Assembly (NCBI GenBank): GCA_963751395.1
Contig: CAVVUC010000001.1
Coordinates: 992,001-1,056,000 of the forward strand
Direction of reading: 5' to 3'
From: CAVVUC01 sp963751395
Lineage (GTDB): Bacteria; Verrucomicrobiota; Verrucomicrobiia; Chthoniobacterales; Chthoniobacteraceae
DNA: 64,000 bases
A program made the position numbers and the translations under genes. Below the pieces are notes generated by a model. That model saw nothing but the letters and a program-made list of their open reading frames with translations. It did not search any database and was not told where the DNA came from. Numbering within the stretch: position 1 is the first letter of the stretch; each line of letters begins with the position of its first letter. Below, piece by piece: positions 42,374 to 51,859 of this stretch.

Positions 42374-44089
42374 TCACTCTCCGGTCTTTTTCTCCGGCTC
42401 AGGCACCGGCTTGCTTTGTTTGTTGAAGACGCGCTGTAGCTTGATGCGGTTCGCGGCGGCAATCATGAGCTCGGCAACGCGGCGTTTTAACCGGCGGGCG
42501 CGGCCAAACATGAACAGGACGAAAACGGCGTAGAGGCTCAGCAGCCATGGACTGGGACTGCCCGTGTAAATCTGCCGCCACAAAATCGCGCTGAGCGCGA
42601 GCGCGTTGATCAAGACCGTCGTCACCACCGGCTTGTAAGCGAGCCGCACGCGGGTCAGGCATTTCGGTCCGCCGTGATACTCCGTCACGGTGCTTACCTT
42701 GATGCTCCAAAATTGGTTGCCGTAAATCTGCACGTCCCAGCTTTTCCAGCCGGTGTCGGCGGAGTATCGCCAGCCTTCGTCTTCGAGGAGTTGAAAAATT
42801 TCCGTCAGCAACTGCTCGCGGCCCACGCCATCCTCGTTCCAGAAGTCGAGCTTCGACTTGCTGCCGCGATGCTGCGCCGGGGTAACGCCAGCCTCGGGCG
42901 AGGCGATGACCGCGTTCGGCGTTTGTTTGAACTTGAGCCAGGTGAAGTAGCGCGCCCAGCCGCGCGCCAGCGGTTGCGCGAGCGCAAGGAACGCGACGAG
43001 CAGCCGCGCGCGAATCGTGTCGAACTTCGGCTCGATGCGCGCGTGCATCATGTACGAAAGCGCGACGAGAAAAGTTCCGCCAAACATGAGGTAGGGAACG
43101 ATTCGCAGTTTCTCGAAGGGAATCGCGAGGACGAAGACAAACGACGTCAGCGCGACCCACTCGATACTGCTGAGATAAGCGGCGACATCGGATTGCGGCG
43201 TCGGGTAAATCGACTGGAACAAGCCCTGGCCGAAGACGCCGTGGTAAATGATCGGGCGGTTGAGCAGCCACGTAAAACGCGGCGCGCCGTAGATCTGGCC
43301 TTTCCATTTGGCCGTGCCGGTCGGGCCGAAAAAGATGAGGTGCTTGAACCGCAGCATCGACTCCGCTTCGCCGTAGCCTTCCTGCTGTTTGCGGAACGCC
43401 TGCAGCGTAAACCGCCGGTAATGCCAGACGATCGCCGACGGGCTGAACGCGATCACGCCGCCGCTCGTTTGCAGCCGCCAGCAGAAATCCACGTCGTCGC
43501 CGGCTTTGCGGTACTCCGTGTCGAACCCACCGACGCTCTCGAACGCCCAGCGGTGGAACGCCATGTTGCAGCCCGGAATGTGCTCGGCCACGACGTCCGT
43601 CAGCAAGACGTGGCTCGGTCCGCCCGGCGCGGACGCGACAGCCGCCTGCACCCAATTCACGGCCGGCGGCGAAATGTTCGGTCCGCCGACGCCGCAGTAA
43701 TCGCCGCTCAAAAGCGTGCCGACCATGTAGTAGAGCCAGTCGGGATCAGCCATGCAGTCCGAGTCGGTGTAGGCAAAGATGTCACCCGTGGCCGCGCGAG
43801 CGCCCTCGTTGCGCGCATGGCTCAGGCCCATGTTCGTTTGCACGATGCTGATGAAATCGGGAGGCGCAAAGCCGGACGGATTGCGGGCTCCGTGTGCGGT
43901 TCGAGCTTTTTGAAACGCCGCGACCACCTCGCGCGTGTTGTCCTTCGATCCGTCATCGACCAGCACGACCTCGTAGTTCGGGTAGTTCAGCCGGTCGAGC
44001 GATTCGAGGCAGTCCTTCAGCGTCTTGCCGCCGTTGTAGGAGCAGACGATGACAGACACGCGCGGATACTCCCGCAGCTTCACGCGCAA
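42374..44089 (-). CDS. Family 2 glycosyltransferase, membrane-anchored
   Basis: A 571-residue protein. The N-terminal GT-A domain carries VSVIVCSYNGG, VDDGSKDN, the DxD-like YTDSDC, PGCNMAFHRWAF and GDDVDFCWRL. After about residue 300 come three or four hydrophobic segments (for example ALTSFVFVLAIPF and TTVLINALALSAIL), so the enzyme is bound to the inner membrane. It probably extends an extracellular or lipid-linked glycan. It overlaps the end of the glycoside hydrolase gene by 10 bases; the two likely act on the same polymer. Confidence 0.88.
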   Translation of the reverse strand: MRVKLREYPRVSVIVCSYNGGKTLKDCLESLDRLNYPNYEVVLVDDGSKDNTREVVAAFQKARTAHGARNPSGFAPPDFISIVQTNMGLSHARNEGARAATGDIFAYTDSDCMADPDWLYYMVGTLLSGDYCGVGGPNISPPAVNWVQAAVASAPGGPSHVLLTDVVAEHIPGCNMAFHRWAFESVGGFDTEYRKAGDDVDFCWRLQTSGGVIAFSPSAIVWHYRRFTLQAFRKQQEGYGEAESMLRFKHLIFFGPTGTAKWKGQIYGAPRFTWLLNRPIIYHGVFGQGLFQSIYPTPQSDVAAYLSSIEWVALTSFVFVLAIPFEKLRIVPYLMFGGTFLVALSYMMHARIEPKFDTIRARLLVAFLALAQPLARGWARYFTWLKFKQTPNAVIASPEAGVTPAQHRGSKSKLDFWNEDGVGREQLLTEIFQLLEDEGWRYSADTGWKSWDVQIYGNQFWSIKVSTVTEYHGGPKCLTRVRLAYKPVVTTVLINALALSAILWRQIYTGSPSPWLLSLYAVFVLFMFGRARRLKRRVAELMIAAANRIKLQRVFNKQSKPVPEPEKKTGE

Positions 44090-45008
44090 CGTGATTGAGT
44101 CGATTCCGGCGAGCTTTCCTTCAAAAGGTGAAACGCCTTTTTCGGAACGCGATCGCGGGTGACGAGGCCGAACGCCCAGTCGAGAATCTCGTTACCGCCG
44201 CGAAACCATTCGTCCGTCCACGAAAAGAAAATCGTCCCGGCAGCCCCGCCCTTGACCACGCATTCGAGATGCCAGTCGAGAATCTCCGCCTGGCGCTCCT
44301 CGCTGTTCCGGATCGTGTCGAGGCCGAATTCGCCCAAGGATCAGCGGCTTGTCCTCGGCGAGGTTTTGCAGACGGGCGAGGTATTTTTCAAAATCGGTCC
44401 GCCGTTCGAGATAGACGTTGAAGGTGTAGAAATCGACGTTCTGCGGCAGCAGGTATTCCGTCGGCGGGTAGCTGGCGTAGCTGTAGAGCGGACGCGGATC
44501 GGCGGCGCGCGCGATGCTAATCAGCTTTTCGACGAAATACGTGACGCGTTTTGCGCCGAGCCAGCGCACCATCGGGCTCGGGATCTCGTTGCCGACGAGG
44601 TAGCCGAAGATCGCTTCGTGTCCGGCATTTTCCTGGACCGCCGACGCGCACCGCCTTTTCGATTTCACGGCGGATTTTTCCCTGATTGAGAAACTCGACG
44701 TGCTCCGCCCAGGGAATCGAGATGAGCACGCGCAGCCCGAACTCGCGGCAGAGATCCAGAAACCAGCGCGGGGGCACGTAATAGACGCGAAGCAGGTTCA
44801 CGCCAATTTCGAACATCAGCTTGAAATCGGTGCGCGCTTTTTCCGGCGTGCCGAAAAACTCGCCAGCCGCATCCGGCGCGAACGGCCCGTAAGTCACGCC
44901 TTTGATGAAGAACTTACGATCACCCTCGAAGAAAAACTTCGCTCGAACCCGGATCGGTTCGAGCGGCTTGGTAAGTTTCGGCGGTTCAGCTACGGCTGAT
45001 TCAGGCAT
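44080..45008 (-). CDS. Glycoside hydrolase, TIM-barrel type (GH2/cellulase-like), with two frameshifts
   Basis: Three consecutive frames make one protein of about 310 residues: FFIKGVTYGPFAPDAAGEFF and VLISIPWAEHVEFLNQGK at the start, GYLVGNEIPSPMVRWLG (with the expected acid/base Glu after Asn) in the middle, and LGEFGLDTIRNSEERQ, the nucleophile Glu region, followed by FFSWTDEWFRGG. Breaks are near 44648 and 44336, each explained by one extra base. The TIM-barrel clan is clear, the specificity is not. It directly precedes the glycosyltransferase gene. Confidence 0.78.
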
Positions 45009-45148
45009 TCGGAAAAGGAGCTATGGAGTAACGGAGTGTTGGGAAAATGGAAACATCAATCTGGGGCGTCATGCTGAGCGTCACGAGTTGGACGTGCGCT
45101 GCGCTCAGAAGGACGCGCGGTTGATGGTGAAGCCGAAAGGCACCGGTG

Positions 45149-45724
45149 TCACAAATGCGGCGAGATGATTTCCTTGAGCCGCATCATACCGCGGCGGATG
45201 CGCGCCTTCACAGTGCCGAGCGGTTCGTTCAATTTCTCCGCGATCTCCGCCTGCGTGAGGCCGGAGAAAAACGCCAGCTCGATCGCCTGCCGCTGCTCTT
45301 TCGAGAGCTGCATAACGGCGCTGTGAACGATCTTGCTGTGCTCCGATGTGTCCACGGCATCCGGGGAACTCCGGTCGGGCGTCTGCTCCATGATTTCCGT
45401 CTCGCGCTCGACTTCGTCGTGGAGCCGATAGCGACGTTGCGCGGAGCGGAGGCGGTCGATGGATTTGTTGCGCGTCATGGTGACGGCCCACGTCAACGGC
45501 TTGCCTCGCGAGGGATCGTAAGTCGGTGCCTTCTCCCAGATCTGGACGAACACGTCCTGCAGCACGTCTTCCGCCGCCTCCTGATCGTTCAACACACGGT
45601 AAGCCGTGGAAAAAAGCACGCCCGCATAGCGGTCGTAGAGCTGCTCAAAACTGGCACGGTCGCCCCGCCCCGTCTTTGCGAGCAGGTCGATCTCGTTTTG
45701 AACGTCGTGTGATGGCGGTTCCAT
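45149..45724 (-). CDS. ECF-type RNA polymerase sigma factor
   Basis: A 191-residue sigma-70 family protein. Region 2 (about residues 20-95) includes YDRYAGVLFSTAYRVLND, DVLQDVFVQIW and the -10 recognition stretch WAVTMTRNKSIDRLRS. Region 4 (about 130-188) includes LSKEQRQAIELAFFSGLTQA and LGTVKARIRRGMMRL. ATG 45724 was used; a TTG at 45733 is possible. No anti-sigma factor gene is next to it; the yheT-like gene is 9 bases upstream on the same strand. Confidence 0.92.
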   Translation of the reverse strand: MEPPSHDVQNEIDLLAKTGRGDRASFEQLYDRYAGVLFSTAYRVLNDQEAAEDVLQDVFVQIWEKAPTYDPSRGKPLTWAVTMTRNKSIDRLRSAQRRYRLHDEVERETEIMEQTPDRSSPDAVDTSEHSKIVHSAVMQLSKEQRQAIELAFFSGLTQAEIAEKLNEPLGTVKARIRRGMMRLKEIISPHL

Positions 45725-45733
45725 GGCAGTCAA

Positions 45734-46732
45734 TCACCGTCCAGCTAAACGCTTGGGCAGATCGAATGCAACGCCGATTTCCGCCAGGTTGAGAAACTCG
45801 ACGACGCGGCGTTCGGACCAGACTGGATTCTTCCCCGCGAAGTCGAGAAAGCCGACGTGGCCGCCGGATGCCGGTGCTTCAAAGAATAGATGTGCGCTCT
45901 GCTCCGCCTCGGCGAACGCGAACGACTCGGGCGCGAGGAACGGATCGTTCCCGGCATTCAGCAGCAGCGTGGGCACCGCGATGGCGGGCAGGAACTGGCG
46001 CGAACTCGACCGCCGCCAGTAATCCTCGGCATCACGAAATCCGTGGAGCCGGGCCGTGAAGCGGTCGTCGAATTCCTGAAAGCTGCGGATGCGCCGCAGA
46101 CCGCGCGTGTCGAACATTTCAGGATGCTGTTGAGATTTGGCTTCCACCTTCCCCACCAGCGTCTTGAGGAACCGCTGCAAATAGATGTGGTTCGTCGCGC
46201 GCCGGTCGAGTTCGCGCGCGCTCGATGCCAGATCGATCGGCGTCGAAATCGCCGCCGCGCGAGTGACCGCCGGATGCGGCTCCGACTCACCGAGATACTT
46301 GAGGACGACATTTCCACCAAGACTGAACCCGACGAGCGCGATGCTGGAATAGCGCTCCGCCGCATGACGAATGACAGCCGCGAGATCGCCTGTCTCGCCG
46401 CTGTGATAAAAACGCGCCAGCCGGTTCATCACTCCGCTGCAACCCCGGAAATTCCACGCGAGCACATCCCAGCCCGCCGCGTTCAAGGCCGCCGCCATTC
46501 CGCGCATGTATCCATTGCTCGTGCTGCCTTCCAGGCCGTGAAGGAGGATTGCAACCCGCTCGCTTCCCACCCGCGACCAGTCGAGATCGAGAAAGTCTCC
46601 GTCAGGCAATTCGAGACGTTCCCGTTCATAGACCAGCGCCTGCCGCCGCGGCAACAGGACAGGCAGAATCGTTTGCAGATGCCCGTTGCGAAGAATCGCC
46701 GGCGGATTAAAACTGGACGCAACGACAGGCAT
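45734..46732 (-). CDS. Alpha/beta hydrolase of the YheT family
   Basis: A 332-residue hydrolase. The start PPAILRNGHLQTILP is typical for YheT. The nucleophile elbow is GFSLGGN (catalytic Ser near residue 147), the oxyanion region LLHGLEGS is near residue 63, and the late SGGHVGF carries the catalytic His. Members are called UPF0017 or embryogenesis-associated EMB8-like; the natural substrate is unknown. Confidence 0.9.
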   Translation of the reverse strand: MPVVASSFNPPAILRNGHLQTILPVLLPRRQALVYERERLELPDGDFLDLDWSRVGSERVAILLHGLEGSTSNGYMRGMAAALNAAGWDVLAWNFRGCSGVMNRLARFYHSGETGDLAAVIRHAAERYSSIALVGFSLGGNVVLKYLGESEPHPAVTRAAAISTPIDLASSARELDRRATNHIYLQRFLKTLVGKVEAKSQQHPEMFDTRGLRRIRSFQEFDDRFTARLHGFRDAEDYWRRSSSRQFLPAIAVPTLLLNAGNDPFLAPESFAFAEAEQSAHLFFEAPASGGHVGFLDFAGKNPVWSERRVVEFLNLAEIGVAFDLPKRLAGR

Positions 46733-46774
46733 TCTTCCGGTTCCGCCTTCCGCACTCCGCGTTCCGCGTTTCCC

Positions 46775-48373
46775 TCACTCCCACTCGATCGTGCTCGGGG
46801 GCTTGCTCGATATGTCGTAGCAGACGCGGTTGACGCCTTTGACTTCGTTGATGATGCGGCGTGGAGATTTTTCCGAGCAGCTCGTAAGGCAGCCGCACCC
46901 AGTCGGCGGTCATGCCGTCCTGGCTCTCGACGATGCGCAGCGCGATCGTGTTTTCGTAGGTGCGCTCGTCGCCCATCACTCCGACGGAGCGCACCGGCAG
47001 CAGCACGGCGAACGATTGCCAGACGCGGTAATACCATTCGCTCGCCTTCATTTCGCTGACGACGATCGCGTCGGCGTCGCGCAGGATGCGGAGCCGCTCG
47101 TTCGTGACTTCGCCGAGGATTCGCACGGCGAGGCCGGGGCCGGGGAACGGCTGGCGGTAGACGATCTCCGTGCGGCAGCTCGAGTTGGAGACCGACCTGG
47201 CGCACTTCGTCTTTGAAAAGCTGGCGCAGCGGCTCGACCAGCTTGAGCTTCATCCGCTTCGGCAGGCCGCCGACGTTGTGATGGCTCTTGATGAGCGCGG
47301 CGGGATTGCCGGAGATCGACACGCTTTCGATGACGTCGGGGTAGAGCGTGCCCTGGGCGAGGAAACGAAATTTTGGATTTTGGATTTTGGATTTTGGATT
47401 TTTTGCGAGTTCGGTCACGGCATCGTCAAAGACGCGGATGAATTCGTTGCCGATGATCTTGCGCTTCCGCTCGGGATCGGTCACGCCTTTGAGTTTGGTC
47501 AGGAAACGCTTCGTCGCATCGACGTATTTCAGTTTGACGTGGAAGTTTTCGCCGAAGACACGCTGGACGACCTCGGCCTCGTTGCGGCGCAGCAGGCCGT
47601 TGTTGACGAAGATGCAGGTGAGCTGGTCGCCGATCGCCTTGTGCAGAAGCGCGGCCGCCACGCTGGAATCCACGCCGCCGCTCAGGCCGAGCACGACGTG
47701 ATCGTCGCCGACCTGCTCGCGGATTTCCTCGCACGTCTGCTCGATGAACGAGCCCATCGTCCAATCCATTTTGCAGCCGCAGATGTTGTAAACGAAGTTC
47801 TCCAGAATCTCCTTCCCGCGCGGCGTGTGCGCGACTTCGGGGTGAAACTGGAGTCCGTAAAAATTGCGCTTCGCCGTCCGCGATCGCGGCGAAGTCGGCG
47901 AGTTGTCCGTCCTGCCGACAGCGGCGGAAGCCGTTCGGCAGTTTCGTGAGCTTGTCGCCGTGGCTGTTCCAGACATCGAGCGTCTCCGGCAGGCCGTGGA
48001 AAAGCTCGCACGATTTTTTCACGTGCAGCAACCCCGCGCCGTATTCGCGCGCGGTCGGAGTGCTCCACCTTTCCGCCGAGATGAAAGCCCATGAGCTGCA
48101 TGCCGTAGCAGATGCCGAGCACTGGGCAGGCCGAGCTTGAAGATGTCGCGGTCGATCTGCGGCGCGTTTTTTCCGTAAACACTCGCCGGCCCGCCCGACA
48201 AGGATGATCCCGCGCGCGCCGAGTTTCCCGATCTCGGAGGCGGGCGTGTCGAACTTCACGATCTGCGAATAGACCTGGCACTCGCGAATGCGCCGCGCGA
48301 TGACCTGCGTGTATTGCGAGCCGAAATCCAGGATGAGGATTTTGGAGCCGTGAAATGCGTCTTGCTGAGTCAT
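46775..48373 (-). CDS. guaA: GMP synthase (glutamine-hydrolysing) GuaA, with about six frameshifts
   Basis: Converts XMP to GMP. The N-terminal amidotransferase domain (SKILILDFGSQYTQVIARRI, then PVLGICYGMQLMGF with the nucleophile Cys) and the C-terminal synthase (GLSGGVDSSVAAALL, RILGEVTNERL, ending STIEWE) are complete in order. They are split by frame breaks near 48203, 48123, 48057, 47872, 47173 and 46863, each curable by removing one base. A heptamer repeat at 47371-47406 encodes an odd NPKSKIQNPKF insertion in the ATP-pyrophosphatase domain. Such an essential gene is unlikely to be dead; insertion errors in the sequence are the better explanation. Confidence 0.88.
47371..47406. repeat. 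TTTTGGA heptamer tandem repeat inside guaA
   Basis: About four copies of a 7-base unit, TTTTGGA, run through the coding sequence. On the coding strand they read as NPKSKIQNPKF in the open frame. The segment is absent from typical GuaA sequence between VTELA and FLAQGTLYPD, so it appears to be an insertion. Copy-number change here would shift the frame. Confidence 0.75.
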
Positions 48374-48548
48374 GCGTCGTGTTGTCAAAAATCGCCCGCC
48401 TTTGACAATGAAAAAAGAAGAAGGTCGCCGGCTCGGCGGAGGCATCCCCGGAAGGACCGCCCACTCTCTGCGCCGCCGTCAGAAGCGATGCTAATTGCGA
48501 CTTTCCAGTTTGCTGCAAATCAGGTTGAATGAGGAATACCGAACAAGC

Positions 48549-50540
48549 ATGACGAAGAAGAAACCAACCGCAGACAGGGCACACGCAAATCAAGCGGGGC
48601 ATGCTTTGGAATCGAAGTATCGCAGTTTGTATCAGATCATCAGCGATGCTGTGATCAGTGTGGACATGGACGGTCGGATCGACGAGTTCAACGAAGCCTA
48701 CGCGGCCATGCTCGGCTACGAGCCGGAGGAACTCCACGAGCTCCGCTACACCGATCTGACTCCAGAAAAGTGGCACTCCAGCGAGAAGGCCATCGTGGAA
48801 AAGCAGGTTCTGGTGCGAGGGTATTCGGATGTTTATGAGAAGGAGTATCGGAGAAAAAGCGGGGAGGTTTTTCCAGTGGAGTTAAAGACCTCCCTCATTC
48901 GCGGTTCCGACGGCAGTCCCGTTGGGATGTGGGCGATTGTGCGCGACATCACGGAACGAAAACGTGCGGAGGAAGAGTTGTTCCGTTCGCAGCAGATGCT
49001 CCAGTTGGTGCTCGATACGATTCCACAGCGCGTTTTCTGGAAGGATCGGAATGGAAAATACCTCGGGTGCAACGTGCCTTTCGCCAAGGACGACGGTTAC
49101 GATGATCCAAGCGAGATCATTGGGAAAAATGACCATCAACTTTTTCCGGAAGCCGTCGCCGACTCTTACACCTCCGATGACAGGAAGGTCATCAAAACAG
49201 GAACACCCAGGCTGAACTACGGGGAGCCCTACATCAAACCAGACGGAACAGAGTGTTGGTTGAAGACAAGCAAGGTTCCGCTCCGCGACAGGGAAGGCGC
49301 CATCATTGGCATGCTCGGAACCTATGACGACATCACGCACCAGAAGGAAGTGGAGAAAGAACTGCGCGACGCACGCGACAGCCTCGAACGGCGCGTGCAG
49401 GAACGCACGGCTGAACTTCGGGCAAGCGAGGAGCGTTTTCGATCTCTCTTGGAACACAGCAATGACCGAATCGGGATGTTGGATTCCAATGGGAAAATCA
49501 TTTACGCGAGTCCTTCATCGAAGCACATTTATGGCTACACGCCCGAGGAACTCCTCGGTAGAAATGCATTCGAATTCATCCATCCGGACGACCTGCAAGG
49601 ATGCATGGGGCAGTTTGCAGAGTTGGTCGGGAGACCGGGTGCATTGATGAGCACGGAATACCGGGCAAGGCACAAAGACGGGCACTATGTCTGGATGGAA
49701 GTCCTCGCGTGGAACGCATTGTTCAACCCCGCTGTAAATGCCTTCGTTCTGAACGAACGCGACGTAACCCTGCGCAGGCAGAAGGAGCAGGAGGTGAAGT
49801 CCCTGAGCGAAAAGTTAAAAGAGCGCGCCGAAAAGCTCGAAACCGCAAACCTGCAGTTGCGTCAGGAGATGAGAAAACGCCGTCACCTGGAAGAGCAGAT
49901 CCTCAGCATCAGCGAGGCTGAGCAGCGAAGGCTGGGACAGGATTTGCACGACGATCTCGGGCAGCAGCTCACCGGCATGTCCATGCTTTCCAAAAGCCTC
50001 GCCAGCGATCTCGCCAGTGAGGAACATGCAAGAGCGAAACAAGCCGTCGATCTCGCGGCATTGCTCCAGGCTTCCATCCGCACGGCCAGGACTTTGGCCA
50101 AAGGATTTTACCCGATCGAACTCATGCAAGGCGGGTTCATCGTGGCTCTGAAAGATCTCGCGCAGGGAGTTCAGCTTGTTTCAGGAGTCCGGTGCAAGGT
50201 TCGTCACGACGAAGCGTTTCAAGTGAACAGCGGGCATGCCCTGCACCTCTACCGCATCGTCCAGGAAGCGTTGAACAATGCGGTGAAGCACGGCAGGCCG
50301 ACACGGATTGTGATCGAATGCTCTGTTGCCAGGGGGGTGCCGACGCTCACCGTCACCGATGACGGAGTGGGGCTGAAGAAGATCCAGAGCAAGAGCAGAG
50401 GCATGGGACTGCATCTTTTCAATTACCGCGCGCGACTCATCGGAGCAAAAATCGAAGTCCAAAACGCGAACGGCGGCGGATGCCGGGTGACTTGCTCATT
50501 CGAGAAAACGAAACGCGGAAATCTTGTTGCGAGGCGCTGA
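48549..50540 (+). CDS. PAS-domain sensor histidine kinase, NarX/HisKA_3 type
   Basis: A 663-residue soluble kinase. Three PAS domains lie at about residues 25-140, 145-265 and 295-415 (examples: DAVISVDMDGRIDEFN, FWKDRNGKYLGCN, RIGMLDSNGKIIYASPSS), joined by coiled-coil linkers. The HisKA_3 dimerisation motif EAEQRRLGQDLHDDLGQQL has the phospho-acceptor His467. An ATPase domain with DDGVGLKK completes it. No transmembrane segment is seen, so it senses a cytoplasmic signal. No response regulator gene is adjacent. ATG 48549 was chosen over a TTG at 48495. Confidence 0.9.
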   Translation: MTKKKPTADRAHANQAGHALESKYRSLYQIISDAVISVDMDGRIDEFNEAYAAMLGYEPEELHELRYTDLTPEKWHSSEKAIVEKQVLVRGYSDVYEKEYRRKSGEVFPVELKTSLIRGSDGSPVGMWAIVRDITERKRAEEELFRSQQMLQLVLDTIPQRVFWKDRNGKYLGCNVPFAKDDGYDDPSEIIGKNDHQLFPEAVADSYTSDDRKVIKTGTPRLNYGEPYIKPDGTECWLKTSKVPLRDREGAIIGMLGTYDDITHQKEVEKELRDARDSLERRVQERTAELRASEERFRSLLEHSNDRIGMLDSNGKIIYASPSSKHIYGYTPEELLGRNAFEFIHPDDLQGCMGQFAELVGRPGALMSTEYRARHKDGHYVWMEVLAWNALFNPAVNAFVLNERDVTLRRQKEQEVKSLSEKLKERAEKLETANLQLRQEMRKRRHLEEQILSISEAEQRRLGQDLHDDLGQQLTGMSMLSKSLASDLASEEHARAKQAVDLAALLQASIRTARTLAKGFYPIELMQGGFIVALKDLAQGVQLVSGVRCKVRHDEAFQVNSGHALHLYRIVQEALNNAVKHGRPTRIVIECSVARGVPTLTVTDDGVGLKKIQSKSRGMGLHLFNYRARLIGAKIEVQNANGGGCRVTCSFEKTKRGNLVARR

Positions 50541-50610
50541 AATCGGCGACGGATCGGCAGATCGTTTATTTTCTCCACGAACTGAGCCTCCGCTTGAGGA
50601 AAAAAGACAA

Positions 50611-50656
50611 GTGAGAACACCAGTAACAAGTAGGGACGTTCTCACTATGTTCTCAC
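50611..50656. repeat. GTTCTCAC repeats just upstream of the integrase gene
   Basis: GTGAGAAC at 50611-50618 is followed by two direct copies of GTTCTCAC at 50638-50645 and 50649-50656, 19-64 bases before the integrase start. They could be binding sites for the recombinase or an operator controlling it. No second site was found to define an attachment pair. Confidence 0.4.
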
Positions 50657-50674
50657 CAAAACAGAGAACACGAT

Positions 50675-51844
50675 ATGCCCTCACTTTGGAAAAGACAAAA
50701 ATCGCCCTACTGGTTTTGCTGTTACACGAACGCGGACGGACAACGGCTCAAAATATCCACAAAACAAACCGACAGGGCGAAAGCTTGGGAGGTTTGTCTT
50801 GGCATTGAGCGGGCGGAACGCTTCGCGAAAGGCGGGACTCTGACAGAGCAGAGCGTTAAGAAAACTCTTTCCGAAATCCTCGAACGCACGACCGGTGAGC
50901 CGATTCACAGTTTCACAGTTCGCGATTGGCTCAACCAATGGCTTGCCGGGAAAACGGTTGCTTCCACAGAGCGCACCCTTTTGAAGTATCGGCAGATCGT
51001 GGGGGAGTTTTTGGAGCATCTCGAAAAACGGGCAGACTTGAACCTTTCCGCGATTTCCTCGCGTGACGTGCGCTCGTTTCGGGATTCACTGGCGAAGGCA
51101 GGACACTCTCCCGCTACGGTGAACGGTGCGACCAAGATTCTTGCATCTCCCTTCAATGCGGCGCAGAGACTGGGCTATATCAGCGTGAACCCTTGCGCGG
51201 GGGTTGAATCTTTGCGCGACGACGCCGACACGGAAAAAGACGTGTTCACCCCGGAGCAAGTGCGGCTTCTAATCGAGGCGGCAGCGGGCGATTGGCAGGG
51301 CGTGATTCTCGCGGCCTACACGACCGGCTTGCGGCTTCGCGATGTGGTTGACTTAAAATGGGAAGCTGTAGATTTCGACGCTGGCCTTTTGCGGGTAAAA
51401 ACCGGGAAGACGGGCAAGGTGGTGGTGCTGCCGCTTCACACCGACCTCACCTTTTGGCTGAAAAAGCAGACTCGAGGCATTGGCAAGGCTGCAATTTTTC
51501 CCTCGCTGACTGGCAGGAGCGGGGGCGGCAAGAGCGGGCTTTCGATGGCCTTCAAGCACCTCATGGACAAGGCTGGCACAAAAGGGCGGATATTGCGCCA
51601 GCGCATAGAGGACAGTGCGGGGCGGACACAGAGCAGCCTTTCGTTTCACTCACTGCGTCACAGCTTCAATTCAGCTATGGCGAACGCGGGCGTCAGTCAG
51701 GAAATTCGTCAGAAACTTACCGGGCACACCACAGCGAAGATGAACACGAAATACACGCATCACGAGCTTGAACCCTTGAGGACGGCAATCGCTTGCACTC
51801 CGGGTATCGGAAAGAATGCGTTTGAGAAAAAATCCGATGGGTAA
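50675..51844 (+). CDS. Tyrosine recombinase/phage-type integrase
   Basis: A 389-residue site-specific recombinase. An N-terminal SAM-like DNA-binding domain (about 75-170) precedes the catalytic domain. The catalytic residues are recognisable: Arg in TTGLRLRDVVDL near residue 220, HxxR in FHSLRHSF near residue 328, His in LTGHTTAKM and the nucleophile Tyr in KYTHHE near residue 368. It opens the accessory region and may have mobilised it; no attachment sites or tRNA gene were recognised next to it. Confidence 0.9.
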   Translation: MPSLWKRQKSPYWFCCYTNADGQRLKISTKQTDRAKAWEVCLGIERAERFAKGGTLTEQSVKKTLSEILERTTGEPIHSFTVRDWLNQWLAGKTVASTERTLLKYRQIVGEFLEHLEKRADLNLSAISSRDVRSFRDSLAKAGHSPATVNGATKILASPFNAAQRLGYISVNPCAGVESLRDDADTEKDVFTPEQVRLLIEAAAGDWQGVILAAYTTGLRLRDVVDLKWEAVDFDAGLLRVKTGKTGKVVVLPLHTDLTFWLKKQTRGIGKAAIFPSLTGRSGGGKSGLSMAFKHLMDKAGTKGRILRQRIEDSAGRTQSSLSFHSLRHSFNSAMANAGVSQEIRQKLTGHTTAKMNTKYTHHELEPLRTAIACTPGIGKNAFEKKSDG

Positions 51845-51859
51845 GACAGCTACACCCAT

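Noticed and set aside
48375..48548. A tRNA gene as integration target before the kinase and integrase
   Set aside because: No T-loop consensus or acceptor stem pairing was found here or in other spacers.
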